Assembly: GCA_023430825.1 (NCBI GenBank)
Contig: JAEYYL010000283.1
Location: 1 to 10,375 of the forward strand
Origin: Verrucomicrobiota bacterium
Lineage (GTDB): Bacteria > Verrucomicrobiota > Verrucomicrobiia > Opitutales > Opitutaceae
Direction: 5' to 3'
Length of the DNA: 10,375 nucleotides
This document shows positions 1 to 6,430 of this stretch, in pieces. The first letter of the stretch is position 1. Each line of letters begins with the position of its first letter. The notes under the pieces were generated by a model that had not been told where the DNA came from, made no database searches, and saw only the letters and a list, made by a program, of their open reading frames with translations. Position numbers and translations under genes: made by a program.

Positions 1-509
1 TCGTCAGCGTGGAGATGTTCGAGCACATGAAAAACTACCAGCGCCTCCTCGCCGCGATCGCGCGCTGGCTCAAGCCGGGCGGCCTGCTCTTCGTCCACAT
101 CTTCACCCACCGCCGCTTCTCCTACCATTTCGTCCCGCAAGGCCCCTCCGACTGGATGGCGCGCCACTTCTTCACCGGCGGCCAGATGCCCGCCCACGAT
201 CTCCTGCCACAGTTTCAAGACGACCTCGCGCTCGTCGCCGACTGGCAGGTCGACGGCACGCATTACCAGCGCACCGCGGAGCACTGGCTCCAAAATATGG
301 ATACGCACCGCGACGAGATTCTTCCGCTCTTCGCCGACACCTACGGCGCCGCGCACGCCAGGAAATGGTGGTCCTACTGGCGCGTCTTCTACCTCTCCTG
401 CGCCGAACTCTGGGGCTACCGCGAAGGTCGCGAATGGCTCGTCAGCCACTACCTCTTCCACCGCCCCACCGCGCCCGCCACCCCGACCCTCATTTCACGT
501 AACACGTGA
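1..509 (+). CDS. SAM-dependent methyltransferase, cyclopropane-fatty-acid synthase family (C-terminal part)
   Basis: The gene is cut by the left edge; 168 residues are visible in the frame starting at base 3, ending at TGA 507-509. The visible part opens with VSVEMFEHMKNY, then WLKPGG and LFVHIFTHR. This is the post-motif segment of class I SAM methyltransferases of the cyclopropane-fatty-acyl-phospholipid synthase / coclaurine N-methyltransferase group. Further family marks are DWMARHFFTGGQMP, an aromatic-rich HYQRTAEHWLQNMD, KWWSYWR and the C-terminal CAELWGYREGREWLVSHYLF. The SAM-binding glycine loop lies upstream of the window. Members transfer a methyl group to unsaturated phospholipid acyl chains or to small amines. 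The FTGGQMP-type C-terminus resembles the branch often labelled 'DUF1365-linked CFAS-like', but the substrate cannot be read here. The GTG at 9-11 and the ATGs at 15 and 27 are internal. Its stop codon lies inside the inverted repeat at 492-512. Confidence 0.88.
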   Translation, partial: VSVEMFEHMKNYQRLLAAIARWLKPGGLLFVHIFTHRRFSYHFVPQGPSDWMARHFFTGGQMPAHDLLPQFQDDLALVADWQVDGTHYQRTAEHWLQNMDTHRDEILPLFADTYGAAHARKWWSYWRVFYLSCAELWGYREGREWLVSHYLFHRPTAPATPTLISRNT

Positions 510-512
510 AAT
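492..512. repeat. Perfect 9-bp inverted repeat over the methyltransferase stop codon
   Basis: The arms are atttcacgt (492-500) and acgtgaaat (504-512), separated by aac. The right arm contains the TGA stop of the methyltransferase. It could fold as a stem with a three-base loop, as the first of two adjacent hairpins between the convergent genes, or be a protein-binding palindrome. No U-tract follows on either strand, so a classical intrinsic terminator is not shown. Confidence 0.6.
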
Positions 513-522
513 TCCCGTCGGG

Positions 523-542
523 CGCGTCGATGCTTCGACGCG
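523..542. terminator. Hairpin between convergent methyltransferase and VOC genes
   Basis: An 8-bp perfect stem, cgcgtcga / tcgacgcg, closes over the four-base loop tgct. A G-T wobble (522/543) and a G-C pair (521/544) can extend it. It sits directly after the + gene stop and touches the stop of the - gene, where a bidirectional terminator is expected. There is no T-run on either strand, so the role is inferred from position and stem strength only. Confidence 0.4.
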
Positions 543-974
543 TCAGTAATTCGCCCAGATGCCCGGCGTGATCAGTTCGACCAGATGCCCGTCCGGATCG
601 CGAAAATACAAACTCCGCCCGCCGCGCTCCCACGCCGTCTCGCTCTCCACGGTCACGCCTCCCGCCGTCAGCCGCTCCCGCCACGCCTCATACGCCTCCG
701 CCGCGATCGCGAATCCCACATGCAACGGCCCGCTCCCGTCGTGCGGCGGAATCATCCCGACCGGCGCCGGCACCGGCTCGAGCGTCGCCCCGCGTTTAAA
801 CAGCAACAACACCTGTCCCGCCCGCACGTCGAACGCCTGAAACCGCTCCCCGTCTCCCGTCATCGCCCCCAGCCCCATCACGTCCCGGTAAAACGCCACC
901 GCCCGCGCCAGGTCGTCCACATACAAAATCGTCTCCACCACGCCTTCGATCCGCGGAACCGCACCAGCTTTCAT
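543..974 (-). CDS. VOC family protein (glyoxalase / bleomycin-resistance / dioxygenase fold)
   Basis: The product has 143 residues, the usual size of a single two-module VOC chain. The N-terminal module starts VVETILYVDDL and continues ARAVAFYRDVMGLG. The C-terminal module has PLHVGFAI and ends LYFRDPDGHLVELITPGIW, the most diagnostic VOC signature. Probable metal ligands are E14, H85 and E133. Known members include glyoxalase I, ring-cleaving dioxygenases and fosfomycin- or bleomycin-resistance proteins, so a metal-dependent enzyme is likely but the substrate cannot be named. ATG at 972-974 is chosen because the domain begins about ten residues later. The same frame stays open on the - strand to about 1745, but that part is antisense to the TPR gene and has no recognisable domain. 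The gene is divergent from the TPR gene, with 48 nt between starts, and convergent with the methyltransferase. Confidence 0.9.
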   Translation of the reverse strand: MKAGAVPRIEGVVETILYVDDLARAVAFYRDVMGLGAMTGDGERFQAFDVRAGQVLLLFKRGATLEPVPAPVGMIPPHDGSGPLHVGFAIAAEAYEAWRERLTAGGVTVESETAWERGGRSLYFRDPDGHLVELITPGIWANY

Positions 975-1022
975 CGCTTCAAAAGAGCACGCGTCCGCCC
1001 TTCCCGCCAGAACGTTTCCGCC

Positions 1023-1793
1023 ATGCCTCCCCCTCTCTTTCTCTCGCTCCTTCTCTTCATCTTTTTCCTCCTTCCCCACGCTTCTTCCGCCGCGACCTAT
1101 TCCGCCGACGACGCTCTGCTCTCCGACGCCCAGGCCGCCGAGTCGCGTCTCGACGCTCGCACTGCGCTCGATCTCTACCTTCGCGCCCACGCCACGCGCC
1201 CCGACGATCCTTTCATTCTCCAGAAAATCTCCCGCCAATACTCCGACCTCACCAACGACACCTCCGACCTCGCGGAGAAAAAACGCCTCTGCACCGGGGC
1301 CCTCGCCTACGCCCAGCGCGCCGTCGCCCTCGCCCCCGCCGATCCCGTCAACGTCCTTTCCCTCGCCATCTGCTACGGCAAACTCGGCCTCTATTCCGAC
1401 ACCCGCACGCGCATCGAATACTCCCGCCTCGTCCGCCAGCACGCCGAGCAGGCCCTCGCCCGCGATCCCGCCTACGACTACGCTCATCATGTCCTCGGTC
1501 GCTGGCACTACGAGGTCGCCACGCTGGGCGCGACGAAACGCTTCCTCGTCCGCCTGATCTACGGCGGACTCCCGCCCGCCTCCACGGCCGACGCCGTGCG
1601 CCATCTCCAGCGCGCCGTCGAACTCTCCCCGGACACGCTCTCGCATCACGTCGAACTCGGCTTCGCTCTCCTCGCCGACGGCCAGCCCGCCGCCGCCCGC
1701 CGCGCGTTCGAGCACGCGCTCACCCTTCCCACGCGTGAAAAACACGACGACGAGGCCCGCCGCCGCGCCCGCGACGCCCTCGCGAAATCCTAA
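1023..1793 (+). CDS. Secreted TPR protein resembling the regulator of microtubule dynamics (RMDN) family
   Basis: The product has 256 residues. A hydrophobic signal peptide (about residues 4-18) ends with HASSAATYS, so cleavage near residue 23-24 and a periplasmic or outer-envelope location are likely. The rest is helical repeat: LDARTALDLYLRAHATRPDD (about 43-62), AYAQRAVALAPADP (about 95-108), EQALARDPAYDYAHHVLGR (about 142-160) and HLQRAVELSPDTLSHHVELG (about 194-213). The segment LGRWHYEVA (158-166) followed by YGGLPPAS (180-187) is the hallmark of bacterial homologues of eukaryotic RMDN/FAM82 proteins. TPR proteins scaffold partner proteins; the bacterial branch has no established role that I can name. 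ATG 1023 is chosen because it gives an intact signal peptide; the open frame upstream to 585 is antisense to the VOC gene. The leader is pyrimidine-rich and has no Shine-Dalgarno. It is convergent with the ATP-grasp gene, 16 nt away. Confidence 0.87.
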   Translation: MPPPLFLSLLLFIFFLLPHASSAATYSADDALLSDAQAAESRLDARTALDLYLRAHATRPDDPFILQKISRQYSDLTNDTSDLAEKKRLCTGALAYAQRAVALAPADPVNVLSLAICYGKLGLYSDTRTRIEYSRLVRQHAEQALARDPAYDYAHHVLGRWHYEVATLGATKRFLVRLIYGGLPPASTADAVRHLQRAVELSPDTLSHHVELGFALLADGQPAAARRAFEHALTLPTREKHDDEARRRARDALAKS

Positions 1794-1809
1794 AGCCCTC
1801 CGCTTTCGC

Positions 1810-2700
1810 TCAACGATACCGCTCCGGCAGCGTCCAATAGCTTCCGAGTTCCTGCTCCAGCTTTGGATCTTCGAACGGCACCCGGCCCGCCGCGGGAGAG
1901 TGCGTCAACTCGCCGAAATAGATCTCGTCGCCCAACAGATACAGGTCCACGCGCACGAAATCCGTGTCCTGTCCAAGCGTCTCCGCCACCGCGATCATCC
2001 GCTCCAGCGCCGCCGGCCGCGGCGGCGGCACCGCCGACATCTTCGCCGCGCCTTTCCGCGACGGCAGATGCGTCCAATCCGGATAAAACAAATCCCGCGT
2101 GTGCACGCCGAAGCGTCCCTGATCCACCGTGACCAGCCGCACCTTCCGGTGAAACACGAAGAACTTGTAGTCCGCCGGCAGCGCCGTGCCGTTGCCCAGG
2201 TATTCCTCGAATAGCACGCGCTTCGGCAGATCGTGATACTGCCACTCCCAGTAGCGCACCGAGTAATCCGTCTTCAGCCATTCCCGCGCCGCCTTCTGGA
2301 TCTCCTCGCGCGGCACCGTTTCACCCGGCTTCGAGATCAGCACCATTCCCGCGCCGTGCGCGCCTTTCATCGCCCACGGACCCGGCGGCACGTTCGCCAT
2401 CAGCTCCGCCTCGTTGTCAAACACGCCCAGCAGCTTCGGCAGCTTCAACGCCGGCGCCTTCGCCCGCACGTAGTCGCGCACCGCCACCTTGTCCGCCGAC
2501 ACCGAGATCAGCTTCCGCCGGTCGTGCATCAGCTTGTATTGCACTTTCTCGTTGAACGTCGCCGGCACCCCGCCGCGCCAGCCTTCGCGAAACTTCCGGT
2601 GATGCGGCGCCGCCCCCACGCCAAACGGCAGCAGTCGCCGCGAAATGCAGCGGCAAATAAACGTCGGCCAGCGATAACGGATCACCTTGGGAAGAAGCAT
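1810..2700 (-). CDS. TupA-like ATP-grasp protein (polysaccharide biosynthesis type)
   Basis: The product has 296 residues, the normal size for TupA-like ATP-grasp proteins. Around residues 47-72, ATFNEKVQYKLMHDRRKLIS and SADKVAVRDYV match the family start. WAMKGAHGAG (109-118) contains a likely ATP-binding lysine, K112. RVLFEEYLGN (161-170) gives the hinge acidic residues. PADYKFFVFH leads into a basic strand. VRVDLYLLGDEIYFGELT (249-266) carries the Mg-ligand type residues D252 and E264. ATP-grasp enzymes join a carboxylate to an amine or thiol through an acyl phosphate. This subfamily typically occurs in capsule, teichuronopeptide or exopolysaccharide clusters, but none of its direct neighbours is a glycosyltransferase. 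ATG 2698-2700 is the only start near the domain. The open frame continues upstream to 4302, but that extension lies opposite real genes. Confidence 0.88.
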   Translation of the reverse strand: MLLPKVIRYRWPTFICRCISRRLLPFGVGAAPHHRKFREGWRGGVPATFNEKVQYKLMHDRRKLISVSADKVAVRDYVRAKAPALKLPKLLGVFDNEAELMANVPPGPWAMKGAHGAGMVLISKPGETVPREEIQKAAREWLKTDYSVRYWEWQYHDLPKRVLFEEYLGNGTALPADYKFFVFHRKVRLVTVDQGRFGVHTRDLFYPDWTHLPSRKGAAKMSAVPPPRPAALERMIAVAETLGQDTDFVRVDLYLLGDEIYFGELTHSPAAGRVPFEDPKLEQELGSYWTLPERYR

Positions 2701-2738
2701 GGAACGGAAGGAGAGAGCCGGCTTTGAACCGCCCGCCG

Positions 2739-2783
2739 CCCCACCGGTTCCCGCCCCACCGGTTCCCGCCCCACCACTTCGTT
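2739..2783. repeat. 15-bp tandem repeat in the intergenic spacer
   Basis: The unit ccccaccggttcccg occurs exactly at 2739-2753 and 2754-2768, followed by a diverged third copy from 2769 (ccccacc is kept, then the match weakens). It lies in the 219-nt spacer between the divergent ATP-grasp and DUF1328 genes. Apart from this repeat, the spacer (2701-2919) shows no small gene, Shine-Dalgarno or convincing promoter. Confidence 0.75.
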
Positions 2784-2919
2784 CGCCCCGCCCGCCGCGT
2801 TTCCGCTCCGACACCACGCCTGCCACCACCGCACGGAACGCCCGCCTTCGCCGCCGGTCCATCGGCGCCCACTCGCCGTCCGCTCCCCACGCATCCGTCA
2901 CCCTCGACCCTTTCTCCTC

Positions 2920-3132
2920 ATGCTTAAATGGGCCATCATCTGCGCCATCGTCGCCGTCGTCGCGGGCGCCTTCGGCTTCGGCGCCGCCGCCGGAGCCGCG
3001 GCCGCCATCGCCAAGTTCCTCTTCTTTCTCTTCCTCGTCGTTTTTTTCACCCTGCTCATCGCGACCTTCTTCGTCGGTCGCAAAGTGAAATCCGCCCTCA
3101 CCCGCGACACTCCGCGCCGCCTCGACCGTTGA
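2920..3132 (+). CDS. DUF1328 (YtjA-type) small membrane protein
   Basis: The product has 70 residues. MLKWAIICAIVAVVAGAFGF, followed by an alanine-rich GAAAGAAAAIAKFLFFLFLVV, matches the characteristic two-helix DUF1328 layout: helix 1 at about 4-24 with a central FGFG-like turn, and helix 2 at about 31-52. These are tiny inner-membrane proteins of unknown function, often stress-inducible. The tail from about residue 53 (GRKVKSALTRDTPRRLDR) is basic and is probably cytoplasmic; it is somewhat longer than in many homologues. ATG 2920 fits the conserved N-terminus exactly. The leader just upstream is a pyrimidine stretch (ccctttctcctc) with no Shine-Dalgarno. The gene is monocistronic, divergent from the ATP-grasp gene, and followed four bases after its stop by a strong hairpin. 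Confidence 0.9.
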   Translation: MLKWAIICAIVAVVAGAFGFGAAAGAAAAIAKFLFFLFLVVFFTLLIATFFVGRKVKSALTRDTPRRLDR

Positions 3133-3136
3133 AAGG

Positions 3137-3162
3137 CAGGTTGCGCGCTTGCGCGCAACCTG
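3137..3162 (+). terminator. Perfect 12-bp hairpin after the DUF1328 gene
   Basis: caggttgcgcgc (3137-3148) and gcgcgcaacctg (3151-3162) are exact reverse complements separated by tt, so in RNA a stem of 11 bp with a CUUG tetraloop is likely. It begins four bases after the TGA of the DUF1328 gene. No U-run follows, so termination is inferred from stem strength and position. The remaining spacer to 3270 shows no further gene or clear promoter. Confidence 0.5.
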
Positions 3163-3270
3163 GCGCGGCGAACGCCGTAACGCCTCCGCCTTCTCCACCG
3201 CGCCCACGTCTCCCCACGATCCGCCGCCCGGGGTTGCCACGTCGCGCTTCGCCCGTTTGATGCGTCGCAC

Positions 3271-4353
3271 GTGGATCCGCTCACCCACACGCTTCTCGGT
3301 GCGAGCCTCGGCTACGTCGCCTTTCACCGTCCGCTCGGCCGCACCGCCGCCGCGATCGGCGGTCTCGCCGCCTTCGTTCCCGACGCCGATGTTTTCATTC
3401 GCAGCGCCACCGATCCGCTGCTCGCCGTCGAATATCACCGGCATTTCACCCACTCGCTGATCTTCGCTCCCGCCGGCGCCGCGCTCGTCGCCAGCCTCTG
3501 GCTGTTCCGCTCCGCGCTGCGCCCGCAATGGCTCACGCTCTGGGCCTGCGCGCTGCTCGCCTACGTCAGCCACTGCCTCCTCGACGCCGCGACCAGCTAC
3601 GGCACCCAGCTCCTCTGGCCGCTGAGCCGCCGGCGTTTCGGCTGGGACTTCGTTTCCGTGATCGACCTGTTCGTCACCCTCCCGCTCGCCGCCGGCCTCA
3701 TCTGGGCGCTTGTTCGCCGACACTTCCGCCCCGCCCTCGTCGCTCTCGCCCTGGCCTGCGGCTACCTCGGCCTCGGCGCCGTCCAACACGCCCGCGCCTC
3801 CGCCGCGCAATCCGCCCTCGCCGCCGCGCGCGGCCACACGCCCGAGCGCTCCGAGGTCATGCCGACCCTCGCCAACAATCTCGTCTGGCGCGCCCTCTAC
3901 GTGCACGACGGTCGCATCTACGCCGATCGCATCCGCGTCGGCTGGTTCAGCCGCGCCACCCTCCGCGAGGGCTGGTCGCTGCCGCTCGTCGCCGCCTCCG
4001 ATCTCACGCCGCAGGAAAAAGCCCGCGACACCCGCCGTTCCTTCGAGCGCTTCGCCTGGTTCTCCGAACACTGGATCGCCCGCAGTCCGCTCGACGAGAC
4101 CGTCCTCGGCGACATGCGTTATTCGCTCTCCGCCGAAGCCTTCGATCCGATCTGGGGCATTCGCTTCACCGCTGCCGACGCCCCCTCCGAGGTCGTCTGG
4201 GTCGATCGCTCCCGCGATCGCACCGTCTCTCCCGCCGAACTCTGGTCGGAAATCGTCGGCACCGACCCGCGCTTCGCGCCGCTCGCCACGATCGCGAGCC
4301 ACTCGTCCCGCGGCACGCTCGCCAGCCCGCGCCTCGCGCGCCCTGAACCATGA
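3271..4353 (+). CDS. Membrane-bound metal-dependent hydrolase, YbcI / DUF457 family
   Basis: The product has 360 residues. The N-terminal half is the YbcI/DUF457 domain: MDPLTHTLLGASLG, then AFVPDADVFI (34-43), HRHFTHSL (56-63), YVSHCLLDAATSYGT (98-112) and WDFVSVIDLFVTLPL (125-139). Conserved H6, D38, D40, H58, H61, H101, D105 and D132 look like a metal site at the membrane face. Hydrophobic segments lie at about 26-36, 64-80, 88-105, 133-148 and 154-172. The C-terminal half (about 185-360) is soluble and rich in tryptophan and charged residues, as in longer members. The family is called hydrolase by similarity; the substrate is unknown. GTG 3271 is chosen because translation then starts exactly at the conserved MDPLTH motif; no in-frame ATG lies nearby. 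It is the first gene of a three-gene operon. Confidence 0.88.
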   Translation: MDPLTHTLLGASLGYVAFHRPLGRTAAAIGGLAAFVPDADVFIRSATDPLLAVEYHRHFTHSLIFAPAGAALVASLWLFRSALRPQWLTLWACALLAYVSHCLLDAATSYGTQLLWPLSRRRFGWDFVSVIDLFVTLPLAAGLIWALVRRHFRPALVALALACGYLGLGAVQHARASAAQSALAAARGHTPERSEVMPTLANNLVWRALYVHDGRIYADRIRVGWFSRATLREGWSLPLVAASDLTPQEKARDTRRSFERFAWFSEHWIARSPLDETVLGDMRYSLSAEAFDPIWGIRFTAADAPSEVVWVDRSRDRTVSPAELWSEIVGTDPRFAPLATIASHSSRGTLASPRLARPEP

Positions 4354-5264
4354 CCCGCCGCGACGCCCTCCGCCTCCTCGGCACCGCGTCCGCCGCGCTC
4401 GCCTGCGGCCTCCGTCCCTCGTTCGCCGCCCCGGTCGCCACGCCCATGCTCACCCGTCGCATTCCTTCCTCCGGCGAATCGCTCCCCGTCATCGGTCTCG
4501 GCACGTGGCAAACCTTCGACGTCGGCGACTCCGCCGCCGCCCGCCAGCCGCTCGCGGACGTCCTCGCCGCCTTCGTCGAACTCGGCGGCCGCCTCGTCGA
4601 CTCGTCCCCGATGTATGGACGTTCTGAATACGTCCTCGGCGACCTCGCCGCGCAACTCGCCCTGCGCGACCGGCTCTTCATCGCCACCAAGGTCTGGACC
4701 ACCGGGCGCCGCGCCGGCCTCGAGCAAATGGAGGACTCGCTGCGCAAGCTCCGCGCCGATCCCATCGACCTGATGCAGGTGCACAACCTCGTCGACGCCG
4801 ACACGCACCTCGCCACGTTGCGCGACTGGAAACGCTCCGGCCGCGTCCGCCACCTCGGCGTGACCCACTACACCACCGGCGGCCAGGACGCCGTCGCGCG
4901 CCTCATCGCCGCCGAGGCCGTCGATTTCATCCAGATCAACTATTCCATCGGCGAACGCTCCGCCGAGGAACGCCTCCTCCCGCTCGCCGCCGACCGCGGC
5001 GTCGCCGTAATCGTCAACCGTCCCTTCGCCGGTGGCAGCCTCTTCCGCCGCCTGCGCCAACGCCCGCTCCCCGCCTTCGCCGCCGAAATCGGATGCGAAA
5101 GCTGGGCGCAGCTCATGCTTAAATTCATCGTGTCGCACCCCGCCGTCACCTGCGCCATCCCCGCGACTTCGAAAGTCTCCCACCTGCGCGACAACCTGAA
5201 AGCCGGCACCGGTCCCCTGCCCGACGCCGCGCTTCGCGCTCGCATCGCCGCCGAGGCGTCCTGA
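4350..5264 (+). CDS. Aldo/keto reductase with a twin-arginine signal
   Basis: The product has 304 residues. The N-terminus MTRRDALRLLG followed by an alanine-rich hydrophobic stretch and SFAAPVA looks like a Tat signal with cleavage near residue 27, implying export of a folded cofactor-loaded enzyme. The mature part is an AKR (alpha/beta)8 barrel: PVIGLGTWQTF (46-56), then the catalytic tetrad D84 and Y89 (VDSSPMYGRSE), K114 (IATKVWT) and H145 (LMQVHN). GVTHYT and FIQINYSI follow, and the C-terminal AIPATSKVSHLRDNL is a typical NADP-phosphate-binding loop. The family reduces carbonyls with NAD(P)H; the substrate is unknown. Its ATG overlaps the TGA of the hydrolase (ATGA), so the two are translationally coupled, and the amidase begins 13 nt after its stop. 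An exported AKR is puzzling because NADPH is cytoplasmic; many Tat-AKRs occur in Verrucomicrobia and Planctomycetes without a known function. Confidence 0.92.
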   Translation: MTRRDALRLLGTASAALACGLRPSFAAPVATPMLTRRIPSSGESLPVIGLGTWQTFDVGDSAAARQPLADVLAAFVELGGRLVDSSPMYGRSEYVLGDLAAQLALRDRLFIATKVWTTGRRAGLEQMEDSLRKLRADPIDLMQVHNLVDADTHLATLRDWKRSGRVRHLGVTHYTTGGQDAVARLIAAEAVDFIQINYSIGERSAEERLLPLAADRGVAVIVNRPFAGGSLFRRLRQRPLPAFAAEIGCESWAQLMLKFIVSHPAVTCAIPATSKVSHLRDNLKAGTGPLPDAALRARIAAEAS

Positions 5265-5277
5265 CGTTCTGTTCGTG

Positions 5278-6297
5278 ATGCGTGTCCTTTTCCGCTGCGG
5301 CCTCTTTTTCGCGTTCGTCCTCCTCGCGCTCCTCTCCACCTTTCCGTCCCCCGCCCGCGCCGCCTCTTCCAGCGTCCCTTCCGTCCGGCTGTTCGGCCAC
5401 GATTACATCGACGCCCGCGATTTCGGACGCCAGTTCGGCCTCACCTCCCAATGGGTCGTCGCGCAGAAAAAACTGCGGCTGAAAAGCCAGTGGACCACGA
5501 TCGATTTCACCGTCCACGACACCGACATCATCCTCAACCGCCTGCGCGTTTTCCTCAGCGAACCCATCGTCGCCCACCGCGGCAGTCTTTACCTCGCGCG
5601 ACGCGACGCCGACACCCTGCTCGGCGTCATCCTGCGTCCTTCTTCCCGTCGCCCGGCGCCCCGGCTCAAGACCATCGTGATCGACGCCGGCCACGGCGGA
5701 CACGACCCGGGCAACCAAAACCCGCGACTCAAACTCCAGGAAAAACAAATGACCCTCGACGTTGCCAAGCGCCTCGAGCGGCTCCTCCGCGCCGAGGGCT
5801 ACCGCGTCATCCAGACGCGAACCACCGACCGTTACGTCGACTTCGACGCCCGCGTCGCGCACATCCGCAAAGCCCGCGCCGATCTCTTCATCAGCATTCA
5901 CTTCAACGGCTTCACCGACTCCGCCGTCGCCGGCACCGAAACCTACGTCCTCACCCCCCGCCACCAGCGCTCCAGCCCGCAGCGCGAGCGCGACCGCCGC
6001 ATGGTCACCACCGCGTATCCAGGAAACAAACACGATCACTGGAACGCCCTCCTCGGCTACCACATGCACCGCCAGCTCGTCGAAGGCCTCGGCCGGCCCG
6101 ACCGCGGCCTGAAACGCTTCCGCTACCGCGTGCTGCGCGAGGCCACCTGCCCCGCCGTTCTCATCGAAGCCGCTTTCCTCTCCAACGACACCGAGGGCCG
6201 CCAGGTCGCCAGCGCGGCCTACCGTCAGAAAATCGCCGCGTCCATCGCCGCCGGCGTCAAAGCCCACGCCGCCGCCCTCCGCCGCATCCAGTCGTAG
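5278..6297 (+). CDS. Exported N-acetylmuramoyl-L-alanine amidase (Amidase_3)
   Basis: The product has 339 residues from ATG 5278; the adjacent in-frame GTG 5275 would add only one residue. A signal peptide covers about residues 1-28, ending PSPARA-AS. Residues about 36-120 form a small beta domain like the copper-amine-oxidase N-terminal-like domain often found in front of amidases (VRLFGHDYIDARDFGRQFGL is its first strand and helix). The zinc amidase follows: TIVIDAGHGGHDPG with ligand H139, E155 in LQEKQMTLDVA, H208 in LFISIHFNG and catalytic E297 in VLIEAAFLSN. It should cut the bond between MurNAc and L-alanine in peptidoglycan, acting in the periplasm in cell separation or wall recycling. 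The segment about 228-290 is longer than in minimal amidases. It is the third gene of the operon with the hydrolase and the Tat-AKR. Confidence 0.93.
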   Translation: MRVLFRCGLFFAFVLLALLSTFPSPARAASSSVPSVRLFGHDYIDARDFGRQFGLTSQWVVAQKKLRLKSQWTTIDFTVHDTDIILNRLRVFLSEPIVAHRGSLYLARRDADTLLGVILRPSSRRPAPRLKTIVIDAGHGGHDPGNQNPRLKLQEKQMTLDVAKRLERLLRAEGYRVIQTRTTDRYVDFDARVAHIRKARADLFISIHFNGFTDSAVAGTETYVLTPRHQRSSPQRERDRRMVTTAYPGNKHDHWNALLGYHMHRQLVEGLGRPDRGLKRFRYRVLREATCPAVLIEAAFLSNDTEGRQVASAAYRQKIAASIAAGVKAHAAALRRIQS

Positions 6298-6305
6298 TCC
6301 GACCG

Positions 6306-6324
6306 TGGCCTCACACGAGGGCCA
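6306..6324 (+). terminator. Possible terminator hairpin after the amidase gene
   Basis: tggcctc (6306-6312) and gagggcca (6317-6324) pair over loop acac with one bulged base. It starts nine bases after the amidase stop. A second small stem, gggac / gtccc around cgac (6343-6356), follows. Neither is trailed by a U-run, so they are only candidates for ending the three-gene operon. Confidence 0.35.
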
Positions 6325-6389
6325 AGCTCCGCGCGGCCGCTCGGGACCGACGTCCCTTCCGCACCTTCACGCTCTTCGCGATCTTCTGT

Positions 6390-6417
6390 AAAAAATTCCG
6401 CTCCGAGTATGAGAGCG
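6390..6417 (-). terminator. Rho-independent terminator candidate for the Nramp-like gene
   Basis: Read on the - strand, cgctc (6417-6413) pairs with gagcg (6403-6399) over a nine-base loop; after gaa there is a run of six T (6395-6390). It lies 13 bases past the stop of the Nramp-like gene. The stem is only five base pairs, so strength is moderate, but this is the only hairpin in the window placed next to a true T-run of six. Confidence 0.5.
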
Positions 6418-6430
6418 CTTCACGCCGCGC

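Noticed and set aside
975..1745. N-terminal extension of the VOC frame on the - strand
   Set aside because: It is antisense to the TPR gene with its signal peptide, and contains only G/E/A/V-rich sequence. The VOC domain is complete from ATG 974.
1792..1806. Small hairpin aaagc-cctcc-gcttt between the convergent TPR and ATP-grasp genes
   Set aside because: Only five base pairs, A/T-weak and overlapping the TPR stop, with no T-run; it may be chance.
2687..3088. Possible + strand proline-rich protein crossing the ATP-grasp / DUF1328 spacer
   Set aside because: It starts inside the ATP-grasp gene and overlaps DUF1328 in another frame; the PPVPAPPVPAPP part is only the 15-bp repeat translated.
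2701..4302. Long open frame on the - strand fused in frame to the ATP-grasp gene (830 codons in all)
   Set aside because: The extension is antisense to the DUF1328 and YbcI genes, is low-complexity and rich in G, E, A and R, and has no domain. The open frame is a by-product of high GC and strand skew.
4119..6267. Two long - strand frames opposite the AKR and amidase genes
   Set aside because: Both are acidic, glycine-rich antisense shadows of genes with complete catalytic motifs.
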